The notes under the pieces: model-generated
What the model was told of the DNA's origin: nothing
What the model saw: the letters and a program-made list of their open reading frames with translations, nothing else
Database searches by the model: none
Source of the DNA: Hanleya hanleyi
Taxonomy: Eukaryota > Mollusca > Polyplacophora > Lepidopleurida > Hanleyidae
Assembly: GCA_036873755.1 (NCBI GenBank)
Contig: JAVTVY010025215.1
Location: forward strand, 1 to 64,000
DNA length: 64,000 nt
Direction of reading: 5' to 3'
Made by a program: the position numbers and the translations under genes
Shown here: piece after piece, positions 33,183 to 44,328 of the stretch
How positions within the stretch are numbered: the first letter of the stretch is position 1
Layout of the letters: each line of letters opens with the position of its first letter

Positions 33183-34973
33183 TAGCTCATCTGGGCCGAA
33201 GGCCCGATGGGTTTATGTCATGGCCTGACTGTCCGTCGTCCGTCGTGCGTCGTCCGTTGTGCGTAAACATCTTCTTCTCTGAAACCGCTTGGCCGATTAA
33301 GCTGAAACTTGGCATGCATGTTCCTCCCAATGAGTACACCAGAATTTGTTCATGCCGTGTCGATACGATTTTAAATATGGCCGCCATGGCGGCCATCTTG
33401 AATTTGCCATTGAAACATTGTTATCGCGATTTCTCAGGAACTACTGCATAGATCTTTCTCAAATTTGGTACACAGGTTCCCCTTGGGGCCTAGTTGTGCA
33501 AGATACCTGTTGTGGTCTGATTCACAAATCCAATATGGCCACCAGGCGGCCATCTTCGATTTCCCCATGAAACATTGTTATTGCAATTTCTCAGGAACTA
33601 CTTTGTGGATCTTCCTCAAATTTGGTACACAGGTTCCCCTTGGGGTCTAGTTGTGCAAGATACCTTTTTCTGCTCTGATTCGAACATCCAATATGGCCAC
33701 CAGGCAGCCATCTTGGATTTCCCTATGAAACTTCGTTATCGTGATTTATGAGGAAGTACTGCATGGATCTTTCTCAAATTTGATACACAGGTTCCCCTTA
33801 GTGTCTAGTTGTGCAAGATACTTTTGTGGTCTGATTCAGAAATCCAATATGGCTACCAGGCGGCCATCTTGGATTTCGAGATGAAACATTGTTATCTCGA
33901 TTTCTCAGGAAGTACTGCATGGGTCTTTCTCAAATTTGGTACAGAGGTTCCCCTTGGGGTCTAGTTGTGCAAGATACAATTTGTGGTCTGATTGAAAAAT
34001 CCAATATGGCCACAAGGCGGCCATCTTGAATTTGCCAGTGAAATCTTGTCATTATTTTTCGTTAACTACTTCATGGATCTTTCTCAAATTTGGTACACAG
34101 GTTCCTCTTGGGGGTCTAGTTGTGCAAGATACCTTTTCTGCTCTGATTCGAACATCCAATATGGCCACCAGGTGGCCATCTTGGATTTCCCTATGAAACT
34201 TTGTTATCGTGATTTATCAGGAAGAACCGCATGGATCTTTCTCAAATTTGATACGCAGGTTCCCCTTGGGGTCTAGTTGCGCAAGATACAATTTGCGGTC
34301 TGATTGAAAAATCCAATATGACCACCAGGCGGCCATCTTGGATTTCCAGATGAAACATTATCGCGATTTCTCAGGAACTACTGCATGGATCGTTCTCAAA
34401 TTTGGTACAGAGGTTCCCCTTGGGGTCTAGTTGCGCAAGATACAATTTGTAGTCTGATTGAAAAATCCAATATGGCCACCAGGCGGCCATCTTGGATTTC
34501 CAGATGAAACATTGTTATCGTGATTTCTCAGGAACTACTGCATGGATCTTTCTCAAATTTGGAACAGAGGTTGCCCTTGGGGTCTAGAGGTGCAGGATAC
34601 CATATATGGTCTGATTGAAAAATTCAATATGGCTACCAGGTGGCCATCTTGGATTTCCCCATGAAATTTTGTTATCATGAATTCTTAGGATATTACTGCA
34701 TGGATGTTGATACACAGGTTCCCCTTGTGATCCAGTTGTGCAAGATACTTTTTTTTGGTTCATTTCGAAAATCCAATATTGCCGCATCTTGAATTTCCCA
34801 TGAAACTTTATCATAAAATCTCAGGAAATAACTGCATGGATCATTTTATAGTGTTCAGGGGGGACAAAACAAGTTAGAAACTCATCTATTGCAGTTCTTT
34901 AGTAAAAATTTCTCACAGCTACTTTCTCCAGTTACAGACAGATGACCTACAGTGCCGTGGCACTATCTTTTAC
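33183..34973. mobile_element. Tandem-repeat element, family E (about 157-bp units, 8-9 copies)
   Basis: Starts AGCTCATCTGGGCCGAAGGCCC (a GGGCC/GGCCC hairpin), then a GTCCGTCGTCCGTCG tract. About eight units follow, marked by CTCAAATTTGGTAC and CCAATATGGCCACCAGG (about 33458 to 34553). It ends with AGTGCCGTGGCACT (hairpin, 34952-34965) and ATCTTTTA. A subterminal 3' hairpin followed by a short T-rich end is a Helentron/Helitron2-like trait. No protein is encoded, so it would be non-autonomous. Confidence 0.65.
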
Positions 34974-35494
34974 ATCTTCGCAGACAGATGGGGGTATGTC
35001 TTGGTTAGGCCATACCTCACCAGAGATTACTTTCATTGGAAAAAATGTCCTGTTACATCTCATTGCCATCGTAACAACCCAGTCGCACATATTTCGTACT
35101 CGACATGTCTCCCCCTGGTGCATATACCCACAAAATATTGGAATCGTAGATTAAAAACTGTCCAATGTACTGTCCGGACACGAAGTGGACAGACGGACGA
35201 ACGACTGCAATCACATAATAAAAATTGGTTCTGGTTATTGCTTATACAGCTTACTTACAATCACACATTATATTTTGGTATAATTGCCTTTATTCCATAA
35301 CCTCCAATTACAATCATGAATTTACAGCTTGACCTCCTGTGAAATCGACTATGTTGCCATTTTGTTCAGGGGAGACAATGCAAGTTAGAAACTCATCTAT
35401 TGCAGTTCTTCAGTAAAAATTTCTCGCAGCCACTTTCTACAGTTATAGCCAGATGAGCGCTACAGTGCCGTGGCACTATCTTTTACTCATCGAT
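34868..35494. repeat. Duplicated 3' end of the family E element
   Basis: About 115 bp (CAAGTTAGAAACTCATC ... CAGTGCCGTGGCACTATCTTTTA) occur at 34868-34973 and again at 35382-35492 at about 90% identity. The second copy keeps CAGATGAGCGC, which mirrors the GCTCATCTG start of the element. The 400 bp between the copies hold no recognised feature. This could be two elements in tandem, one truncated, or an end read-through product. Confidence 0.65.
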
Positions 35495-35706
35495 AGACAA
35501 GATCATATATTGTGATCACAAAGTCGGTCCGTCTTGGTAAATTTTGTAAGCTTTACGATATCTCCAGTTTCAGGTCCTAGACTGGTACCAAATTTGGGGT
35601 ATATACCTCATCCATGGGCAAAGAGGAACCCTATGGATTTTGAGGTCTAGTTCACTGTAAAATCAGTGATCATCGGAAAGTATTATGTTTATGCTATGAG
35701 TACGGT
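35495..35706. other. Diverged tandem-repeat-like sequence
   Basis: Contains ACTGGTACCAAATTTGGGG and GGCAAAGAGGAACC, which resemble TTGGTACCAAATTTTGAG and GGCAAAGAGGAGCC at 52284-52327, so this is another fragment of the tandem-repeat element group. No gene. Confidence 0.45.
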
Positions 35707-36452
35707 TCAAATAGGTGAATTGTGCTGACGAAGTAGAAAGCTCTTGATTTTTACCAAACTCCGAAAAGCGCATGTCAGTTGAACGACTATCGTCTTGGAG
35801 TAATAACTCACCAGTTTGTTTACTCCAGCTTCATTCTCTTCAAGCAATACAGTTCCAATCTCTACGTCACTAGCATTTGTTGCTATCTTGAATGGTTTAG
35901 AAAGATTCAGAGCTATCAACACGGGTTCAATTTACAAAGATAGTCTGACAGGACTGTTACCAAACAAGTTTGAGTTCTTTTTAAGAAGATTGGACCGTGG
36001 GGTTACAAGGTCACTGAAATGTTCTACAAACTTCATGTAGATCGAAACCACTCCTAGCCAGAAATCTTGAGTAACTCCCTTTTGGAACTGGGAACAGTGT
36101 CTACAACGGCTTTGACTATGGCTTCACGTGGTAGTACTTGACCCACCACATGACCCAGATAGGTGACCTGTGCCTTAACAAACTCACTCTTCTGGACATT
36201 TATCACCAGGTTTTCCTTGGCAAGGCTGTCAGATAGCTGCCTACGATGTTTGAGATGGTCATCCCAGGTGTCACTATACACCAATACATCATGCATATGT
36301 GCAAAACAATGCTCCAGTCCAGTTATAACTAGATTAATTAACCAGTGAAAGCTAACCGGAGATTTATTAATTAATTGTTGAAAGCCGACAGGAGCGTTTT
36401 CCATCCCAAACGGCATGACCTTGCACTGATATATATTTATGACACACAACAC
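35707..36452 (-). pseudogene. Gypsy-type pol fragment (RT and RNase H), decayed
   Basis: Read from right to left: an RT palm segment with VMPFGMENAP and SDTWDDHL, in which the catalytic Y-x-D-D position reads MHDV and so has lost an Asp. Then comes the 'TYLGHVVG' thumb start and a stop. An RNase H piece follows: TNASD where TDAS is expected, then GTVLLEENEAGVNKLVSYYSK. The same family lies at 50168-54029; the RNase H stretches match closely. The fragment abuts the 3' region of the Ngaro-like element near 36440. No LTR could be identified. Confidence 0.8.
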
Positions 36453-36640
36453 GACGAGTTAAGTTTGATATATATTCTTTATTCTTTATACCCACTTTGG
36501 CTTATGGGGGCACACAGCTCACCATCGTTATGCAAGATTACAAACCGATCGACGGATAATACCAATGGCTATAACTGTGTGCCCCATAGGCATAGCATAT
36601 ACACATTACGTATAATCCCATGGAAGAAGCAGGAGCAATT

Positions 36641-36986
36641 ATACATGTACCTAAGCAGAGTGCAGCAGGAGCTGCCTAAATAGACCGCGGGAGCCGTCTA
36701 TCATACATGTACCTAAGCAGAGTGCAGCGGGAGCTGCCTAAATAGACCGCGGGAGCCGTCTATTATACATGTACCTAATGCAGAGTGCAGCGGGAGCTGC
36801 CTAAATAGACCGCGGAAGCCGTCTATTATACATGTACCTAAGCAGAGTGCAGCGGGAGCTGCCTAAATAGACCGCGGGAGCCGTCTATTATGCATGTACC
36901 TAAGCAGAGTGTGTCTATTATATATGTACCTAAGCAAAGTGCAGCGGGAGCTGCCTAAATAGACTGCGGGAGCTGTCTATTATGCA
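36641..36986. repeat. 63-bp minisatellite, about 5 units
   Basis: Units read ACATGTACCTAAGCAGAGTG, CAGCGGGAGCTGCCTAAATAG, ACCGCGGGAGCCGTCTATTAT. One unit near 36910 is shortened. It lies downstream of the tyrosine recombinase gene of the minus-strand Ngaro-like element and may be part of its 3' end. Next to it, TATGGGGGCACACAG (about 36505) and CTGTGTGCCCCATA (about 36574) form a hairpin. Confidence 0.85.
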
Positions 36987-37516
36987 TGATGATGTAAGAT
37001 TATGTATGATTGAGTGCATGGAGAGTGTGCTGGAATCCATCTTGGGGGTAAATGAACGTATGTAAATATAGTGAAGTCCCCCAAAACTATGTAATTTATT
37101 ACATAGTGACCCCCAAGATTTGAAATTAGATACTATCCAGCAGAACTTAAATGTAGTTATGAAGTAACCGGCAACAAATAGTTATATATATATAATAATA
37201 ATAAAAAAAACATTTCATACTATCTATAATTATGCCAACTAAAGTTAGTCCTTGTAACATTTGCTATATAATATATGACTACATCGTGCACGAAACCAAC
37301 AATATGTATGAAATATCGAATATACATAAACGATATTTGAACTGTGACTATCAAATAGGTTGGCACATGAACATAATATGATCTACTATTCACTTGGCAT
37401 ACTTTCGAATAAGCACAATAGAAAAACAATATTCAAATGATGTAAGGATAAATCAGATAAAACAATACTGACAAGGTTGTATATCACCATACTATAAAAT
37501 GTAAATGTGTTGCATA
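36987..37516 (-). other. Presumed 3' region of the Ngaro-like element
   Basis: AT-rich, no coding. CATAGTTTTGG-like and CCAAAACTATGTAATTTATTACATAG (with an AATTTATTACATAG/CTATGTAATT inverted pair at 37086-37106) give a small palindrome. No match to the sequence upstream of gag (48341-49045) was visible by eye, so the split direct repeats expected of a Ngaro element are unproven. Confidence 0.35.
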
Positions 37517-37861
37517 TTATGGGACTGTTGCCATCGCAAGTTGCGCTTGTCGTATGGACTGACTAGAAGTTCGGATGTAACGATTATACGAATCTGAGGA
37601 CCATCTCCCAAGTATTTTAATCATGTGATCTTGTATCCCTGCCTCCGCGGCTGAAGACGCAGCTCCAACGCGGAAACTATGACCGGAATAGTGAGTTGGA
37701 TCAAGTCCAACTCGTACTAACACGTGATTTAGGTTCAGAAGGAACATTTGTCGTGTCAGTGGTTGACCGTTTGCTGTGATAAATAAAGGATCGTTTGGAC
37801 TTGCACTGATTTGTAACCGATGTTTTATGTAAGTACGGACTGCTTGAACTGGGCAGAGCAC
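37517..37861 (-). pseudogene. Tyrosine recombinase, C-terminal part
   Basis: Begins VLCPVQAVRTYIKHRL and carries GHSFRVGAAS (the His-x2-Arg pair) and LGRWSSDSYNRYIR with the catalytic Tyr; it ends at 37517. It continues the 44546-45220 fragment after removal of the DIRS insert: same orientation and complementary motif content. The catalytic residues here are intact, so function was lost through the insertion and the upstream TAG, not through active-site decay. Confidence 0.92.
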
Positions 37862-37873
37862 ATTCTGATATTT

Positions 37874-38069
37874 GCTTCCTAAGTCTTAAACCTGCTTGAA
37901 TTAAATGCCTTTTATCTCCGATTAAATGCACAATCAAACGTAGAAAAACGGAAGTTAAAAGAAAAAATCAACTCCCCTAGGAGTTGTCTGCCCCTAGGAG
38001 AGCTCTCCTATTCAATCCAGCGTGGTTACTATAAAGGTCCTTGTAAGCCTTTTTCCAATCCTCTTTCTC
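37874..38069 (+). repeat. Left inverted terminal repeat of the DIRS1-like element
   Basis: From 37889 it reads AAACCTGCTTGAATTAAATG and continues to CTCTTTCTC at 38069. The reverse complement of 44329-44509 matches it with only a few differences. Contains CCCCTAGGAG and CCTAGGAGAGC palindromic blocks. Confidence 0.9.
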
Positions 38070-38206
38070 CTGTTTGCTCGAGCAGTGCACATCTAGGGAA
38101 GTATTCAGAGTCAATTTTACAACATTGGTTGTTGTTGTCTCGCTGGTATATCCTTTATCAAGTGTTGAGTTTGTTGTATTATTCGGAACTTACTTAATGT
38201 ATTATT

Positions 38207-38464
38207 ATGTCGGAAGTTCCGTCTTTTATTCCGTGTCGTACGTGCGGGAAAAATTTGTTCCCTTTTGGACGCTCACACGGCTTGCTTTTCATGTAAAGAT
38301 TTGTGTTATTGTGCGTCCACGTGCGCGGAATATGTATTATGGGTTCCGACGGCTTGGAAGATTTATGCCCAGGGCCGTCGTGCTTTGCTTTTATATGCTT
38401 GGAGGACCCGTCTATTTCGGAGATCGACAGACGGGTCTTAGAAATTTCTTTGGTCAATGTGTGA
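38207..38464 (+). pseudogene. DIRS-type gag remnant
   Basis: An ATG at 38207 opens a frame with PCRTCGKNLFPFGRSH, then TAA. One base over, the next frame reads ACFSCKDLCYCASTC. The spaced Cys/His pattern (CxxCG...SH...CxxC) recalls the zinc-binding region of DIRS gag proteins; the frameshift falls right after the His. This is a weak assignment, supported mainly by position next to the left ITR. Confidence 0.45.
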
Positions 38465-40984
38465 AGTGTTGTTAGGATCTTGACCGAGCTGGTCAAGACC
38501 CAGTTTCTCTCACGTCGGTATGTATTCCATACTATCATACACGAAGATAATTCTAGGTTGCTAGACAGTTTGACCCGGTCCGGAGTTTCATTGTCTAGGT
38601 TGATCCAAAACCCGTTTCTTTGTTACGCTCAACAAAGACCAGGTCAGTTTTGCCTGGCCATTCCATTGTCTCCTTCAGACAAAAGAATTCTTTACCACAG
38701 GTTATTTCGCCTGTCTATCGGTACCACATATCTCTTCCAAAAAGGAAAGCTAATAAACAACGTGGACATAGTTTAATTCCGTGCCCGATCTATTTGTGGG
38801 GCGAATCTTGGATTCGTTTGAGTCGGCCACGTGTTTAGTGTCTTTGGACGTACGTCGCTAAATACTTGGGGCGGAGATTTTAAATTCTCTTGAAATGATC
38901 GTCTGACGATGTTCTTCTAAAAGTCTTTATGAAATCTCATGTTTAACAAATAACACAGTCCTGCATTAGGCCAGTGTGTAGTCAATATTACGTCTTCACA
39001 CAAACTTTGAGTTACGACCCGGTGTGTTTGAGGTAGGTTTTTATTAGCCTCCAACATTCCGTTTTGTTCGGTCAGTATGGAGCCTATTGTGATGTACTTT
39101 AAACGAACAAGTTTTTGCTTCGTTGTTTCATGATTTTATCCATTGAACTGTTGTATAAATTACCAGGATTGTGAGAACTACCCTCGTTTGACGCGGGAGG
39201 TTCGGTTTTCTCCGCCGGGGAAATCCGAGTCTTTATAAGCAGTCCGTCAATGTTTCAACAACAACAACAACATGTTGTTGTTGTATGTTTTTTTGTTCGG
39301 GTGAGTGAGTGAGTAGGATTTAACGTCGTTTTCAACATTGTTTCAGTCATATCACGACGGTGCCTACATGTGCCAGAACACGAGAGCGTCCACAGTTCCT
39401 ATTATTCTGGACACTGATCAGCCCAGTCAGTACAGCACCCGGTCACCCATCCAAGTTTTTTGTTCGGACTTTGATTGTTCTCACTTGCACCCATTCAATT
39501 CTTTGGCCTACCAAGTAGGTAATCTCTTGTTATATCAAATATTATTATGTGATTTTGATATCCTGTCTTCAAGAGAGATCTTACGGAGGTTTTATTCTGC
39601 CTCTCATGTTTACTTGTTTGTTGTTTTTGTGTACGTAACCACATCTCAACCCTATGTAAACGATGTTATAATAATAGCATAAATGGATGTTACGGGGCTT
39701 CAAAGCTACGACTGTTGCAGGCGCCGCGGAGCATATTCAAAAGTGGGGGGGCTGACCCCTATCTCGACCATAAAGTGGGGGGGCTGAAGTCGCCCCTAGA
39801 TAGGGCTTATAACATTACAGCTCCAAAAAGTGGGGGGGCTGAAGCCCCCCCCAGCCCCCCCCGGCTCCGCGGCCCCTGTGTTTATTGCATTTTAATGAGC
39901 GTCTTTGCTGATCTCTTTATGTGATGAAGGGTGTGTCGATCAACAAAGGGATCACGTGTTGGTTATCGTGAGTAAGTAATTCTATTACCCACTGTTTATT
40001 GTGATTCTGTGCTATGCTTTGATACACAATTTTGTTTTATACATGTGATTTGTTTTGTTTCTCACCAAGCTGTTCCATCTGTATACTGTGTTACGCTTAT
40101 AATTCAGATGGACTTATGCACTAATTTTAATTTCTTCCCTATGAGAAAATTTAAAATTTAACTAGCGTGAGTGGGAATCTATTGGTCCGGCCAAGGTTTA
40201 AGCCTGAGGACACGTAAGTCGTGAAGTCTTCTATGGTTTCTTTCTACCAAGTTTGTTTTACCAGTACAGTCTACTAGAGCATCAAACTGCTCTTTAGTAA
40301 TGTTTCTTACTGTTCTTCCGCTTCTCGACAAATTTGTTCGTGTTAGGTCATTTCAAATTCAAAATTTTTGAATAACCTCCTGCCGGCGAGAGACCTTAAA
40401 TGTTTTTCCTCTCTTCGGGAATTTAAAAATCCTTTAAGGATTTGTTTTGGTTTCCTGGAAAAATCTTTGTTCTGGATGTCGATTGTGTGACTTTTTGGTT
40501 ATTGATAGTAACATTCTTGTAAATGTTTAATATTCTCTCCATATAAAACTCCAGTACTGAATTTCATGTACAGGAGACAAATTACATCGGGAGAGGTCAT
40601 AATGTAACCATATTCATTGACACATTATTTCATGTTCACTGACACAAAGATCCATAATCCCATTTATCTCATTGAGCTTACATTTGGTGATTAACGCTAC
40701 AAACATTTAATATGTTCATCTCTACTGCGTTTAAAGAGAAGGAAAATTTATTACATTCGACTTCGGGGTTACTGTTTGCAACGCCCTTCGGTTACGTCGT
40801 GTACTTTTATAAGTTTGTATCCTGCTCCAGTTTGAGCATGTATATACATTAAGTTGTTGTGAATTGGGAAATCACTACGTTGTTTATCATATACAACGTT
40901 TCTCGCATTTTTCACATTACGCTTTCCTATTAAACCTTTGACGGCAGGTTCATTACGCCGTCATGTGTCTCTCATACACCTGTG
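38465..40984. other. Internal DIRS sequence, too decayed to assign
   Basis: Expected to hold the end of gag and the start of RT. Open frames of 60-133 codons occur but lack recognisable motifs. It contains a hAT-like MITE (39718-39878) and an inverted SINE-tail-like copy (39301-39361). Confidence 0.4.
39718..39878. mobile_element. Short G-rich hAT-like MITE
   Basis: Ends CAGGCGCCGCGGAGC and GCTCCGCGGCCCCTG are inverted copies with one mismatch. Inside are three direct copies of AGTGGGGGGGCTGA (about 39740, 39773, 39829) and a closing C-rich tract, so the strand can form G-tract structures. No clear 8-bp TSD could be read. It has inserted in the DIRS element. Confidence 0.55.
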
Positions 40985-41375
40985 CGTCGTTCTATTACAT
41001 CGGTTAGACGTTTCCGGTACGCCATAACGCCGTTTGTCACGTCATTTCTTCATTTGCGAGATGCATATTTTATATCCATTCATCGGCACCCCTTTGATTC
41101 TTCATCGTCGGTCATCGGCGGGAGGGGAAGTCCGTTCGTTTGGCGTCATCTTTCCACTTGTATCAATTCTTCTCGGGTTTTTCACATTGTGATTTACTTA
41201 GGTTCGTCGTTACTCTACGAAGAGAGTCCTGTCCAGACCTTGTTGTTTCCAGTCTGGAGTTCAGAATATCAAAATTGTATTACAATCAGCAGTATTTGGT
41301 CAAATACTGTTATATGGAATAGGTCTTTGGATTATGGACGTGGATATTCTCTGAGGACGACGGCGGGAATGTGAA
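40985..41375 (+). pseudogene. DIRS reverse transcriptase remnant
   Basis: FLHLRDAYFISIHRHP at about 41045-41090 matches the DIRS/Ngaro RT motif 'DLKDAYFHIPIHP'. In shifted frames, VRSFGVIFPLVSILLGFF is in the position of the 'PFGLSTAPRVFT' motif, and YLGSSLL is in the position of YLDDWLL with both catalytic Asp lost. At least one frameshift is needed. Identification rests on motif order. Confidence 0.6.
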
Positions 41376-41762
41376 TGACGGACTAGTCACCTTTAATTGA
41401 ATTCAGCACAGTGTTGTTTTAACAATGAACCATGTTGACTTTAACACACAAACATTGTGTTGAGATCCATTTACCTTAGGATTGTGCTTAAACAACACAA
41501 TGTTTTCGTGGTGTACTTGGACAGTTTTTCCGGCTTTCTCCATCAAGTACTTTATTCCTGTATAGACCGTTACACCAATGGTTAGACTTTGACTTTATGG
41601 TTCTGTCATCAACCTTAAGGTTGTTTATTATATGTAGGACCTTACTTGCTACGTTCCTATATTGGTCCTGGTGCCGAGGACGTGATACCGTCCCCGATTC
41701 TATTTCCCTCGCATTGACTTCCTCCTTCACCTTCACCAGGATAGGGAGTTTCATTTTAGCAC

Positions 41763-42310
41763 CATGGAGGGCTATCGATCTGCTCTGGCTAGCGTGTTAC
41801 GTCTTACCTTTGGTACCGACTTTAGCCTTAACGATTATATCTCTGCGCTTATTCGCGCCTTCGCATTACAGTCGCGTTGTACTCGCCAACTGTTACCGAA
41901 ATAGGATTTCGGTGTGGTTCTGTGTGACCTGATTTACCATCTTGTGAACCCCTTGAGTCCGCGTCTATAAAGCTGTGTCTTATGACACGGCCTTTGTGGC
42001 GGCGTTTGCTTTGACGTCCAGAGTGTCTCATCTTTATGCTCTTGAAAGATCTTCTATGACCTGGACAGCGGATTGGTCTTGCATTCTTTTCGGCCCATTC
42101 CTGAATTTATTGCCAAAATGAGTCTGTTCGTTCAGGTCCGTGCGCTCAACGTCGTACTCCATTCCTGCGTTGTCAGACTTTGTACATGGCCTCGGGGTCG
42201 ATCTTCTGCCAGATCCTGTTTGTGCCTTCCGTCACTATCTTACTCGTACCGATTTCGTCGGCTACGGTTATCATATCCCTTCGCCGGTCAGCAAGGCTTG
42301 ATATTTAAAA
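41763..42310 (+). pseudogene. DIRS tyrosine recombinase remnant
   Basis: GYRSALASVLRLTFGTDFSL opens the core-binding domain; LLPK-DFGVVL and VNPLSP follow with stops. Then TAFVAAFALTSRVSHLYALE holds the Arg of the catalytic domain, IPEFIAK follows, and DPVCAFRHYLTRTDF lies in a shifted frame. The C-terminal His-Arg and Tyr motifs are missing: the frame is lost at about 42310 before the duplicated block. The protein style is DIRS, unlike the Ngaro-like recombinase it interrupts. Confidence 0.75.
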
Positions 42311-42419
42311 AAGCCGCGTAGTTGTAGAAGACCATAAAATAGTCTTATCAATTGCCAGAAGGTAGATGTACTATTGACGCCCCCACTACTGGCTTCCACT
42401 TCTTCTAATGTGTTTCGTA

Positions 42420-43790
42420 CCATCGCTACACATGGTCTGTATGGAGGAACTTGTCCCTTCATGATATTGTCCAGTTCTTGTATCTGGACTGCAAATTCCA
42501 CGTTCACAAATTTCTATCTGTGTGATATGTCAGTGCAGTCAGATAGTGTGACCACGCTTAGGCCACTAAGGGCTACCTAGCACGTGGTTAGTTCTTTCAA
42601 GAAGAGACGGGGGGCAGAATTTGTCACCATTGCAGCAAGGCAGCCATCTTGCTCCAGGGAAGCTAGCTCAAATGGTAGAGCGCTCGCTTTGCAGGCGAGA
42701 GGTACCGGAATCGATTCCCGGGTTCTCCAAGCCAACAATTGTCTCAAGTATGTTTCAATTTTAAAACTTGTCATCATGATCGTCTTTGAAGGAAGGAATA
42801 AGTCGGATAGACGACCATGGACTCTCTAATCATCAATCTAAGTGGTCTGACACTTTGAGAGTTTTAATCTTTGCCTTAACTACGGTTTTGCTTGTGTCTT
42901 TCAGCTTGAAACTGACTTTCTTCTGGATGATCTCAGCTGTGTATCCTACGCTCATCTCACAAGACAAGTTGGACGTAAGTCATTGGTGGATTGAGAATGG
43001 CGTGGCTTGGCGCTCTCTAAGACCAAGAAGACCTAACAACCCGAGTGGTAGAGGATCCTGACATCTTGGTAGAGTTTACATATCACACCACGAGCACAGC
43101 TACATGGATGGAGGCACTCAAGAATAAGTATATTCTGTATCATATCCATGATTTACCCTTTTAAGGGAAGACACTCAAAAGATAAGTTAGATTAGTATCT
43201 TCTATTACTACTCCATATTACCCTCGGCTTTACCGGCCAGGTTTCTTTTGTTGAGATTTATGGAAGAACCTGCCCCTTCTTGACATTGTCCAGTCTTGTC
43301 TGGTCGGCGAACTCCACGTTCACCAATTTCTATCTGAGAGATATCAGTCCAGTCGGATAGGATGACCACGCTTGGGCCGCGTATAGATGCCCAGCACGTG
43401 ATCAACTAAATTTTTTAAAAAAAAGGGGGGGGGGCGGCATTTTGTATCATCGCAGCAAATCTGCAAATTGCTGTATCATCTCATCTCATTCATACTATTG
43501 GTCCACATTTGATTGATCACATATTGAAGGAAGAAATAAGTCAGATGGACGACCTTGGATCCTCTAAGAGATGTCGGACACTAAATCATTACTCTAAGAT
43601 GCCTGACTCCATGGTGAGTGTGATCTTTACCTTAATTGCGGTTTTGATTGTGTCTTACAGGTTGAATCTGACTTCCTTCTCATGATCTCAGCTGCGTCAT
43701 CTACGATCAACTCCCAAGAAGCAAGTTGGACGTAGACGTTTGTGGACTGAGAGTGGTGTGGCTTGGCGACCTCTAGGCACGGCCTGTTTA
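42420..43790. repeat. Diverged tandem duplication inside the DIRS element
   Basis: Blocks such as ATTGTCCAGTYTTG, CCACGTTCAC, ATTTCTATCTG, GTGACCACGCTTAGGCC, GGAAGRAATAAGTCRGATRGACGACC and GCAAGTTGGACGTA appear first at 42430-43030 and again at 43255-43790, in the same order and about 800 bp apart, at roughly 70-75% identity. Copy 1 carries a tRNA-like insertion (42657-42729) where copy 2 has none. Confidence 0.7.
42657..42729 (+). tRNA. tRNA-Ala(TGC)-like sequence, probably a pseudogene or SINE head
   Basis: 73 nt with A box TAGCTCAAATGG, D arm, a perfect anticodon stem CTCGC/GCGAG around TTTGCAG (anticodon TGC, Ala), and T arm CCGGA/CCCGG with one mismatch. The acceptor stem GGGAAGC/GTTCTCC has one clear mismatch and two G-U pairs. 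The encoded 3' end is ...CTCCA. The stem damage and the location inside a dead retroelement favour a retroposed copy over a working gene. No SINE body with a repeated tail is visible downstream. Confidence 0.55.
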
Positions 43791-44170
43791 TTTGCTTCAC
43801 CCGGACTTAGGAACAGCCAAGATTTTGCATACAGAAAGCCTTACCAAGTAGACCCCTTAATCTTTTGTAGCGGTATAGATGGCTTCCCGAGTAGACCCAC
43901 CTTTTTTCCTTTGTGGCGGGGGTCCCTCTTCTCGGTTGAAATTAATTCCACACCACAAGCACAGCTACATGGATGTAGCAATCAAGATAAGTACAACTGT
44001 ATCTTATTCACATTTTAACCTTTTCGTCCTTGACCAGGTTTAAAATTGTTGATTGATTGATTGCTTCATGCTAATACATACCATGTTTTTCTGTGACATT
44101 CCAGCGGTTACTTAGCCTACTTTTGGAACTACTTCAAGACCGAGGTTCCCACCTCCATATGTTGGTACTG

Positions 44171-44271
44171 AGGCATTTAATTCAAGCAGGTTTAAGACTT
44201 AGGAAGCAAATATTAAACATTTATAATCAATGTTTCTATTTGTTACTAAGTCAAACCTGCTTGAATTTAAT
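44171..44271. repeat. DIRS internal complementary region (circle-junction template)
   Basis: 44172-44212 is the reverse complement of the left end (37868-37908). 44212-44271 is the reverse complement of the right end (about 44490-44550). The two parts meet head to tail around AAATAT, the sequence that a joined circle of the element would have. In DIRS-1 such a region is used to complete both ends during replication. Confidence 0.85.
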
Positions 44272-44328
44272 GTGCCCTCCCTTCCTTCCCCTCGTACCGC
44301 GGCCTTGTACACTACTGGTCTCGGTTTG

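Noticed and set aside
38194..38538. 114-codon minus-strand open frame in the DIRS element
   Set aside because: No recognisable domain. It is antisense to the gag-like remnant, which has the expected Cys/His spacing on the plus strand.
42657..42729. Functional tRNA-Ala gene
   Set aside because: The acceptor stem has a mismatch and two G-U pairs, the T stem has a mismatch, and it lies in a dead retroelement; reported as tRNA-like only.
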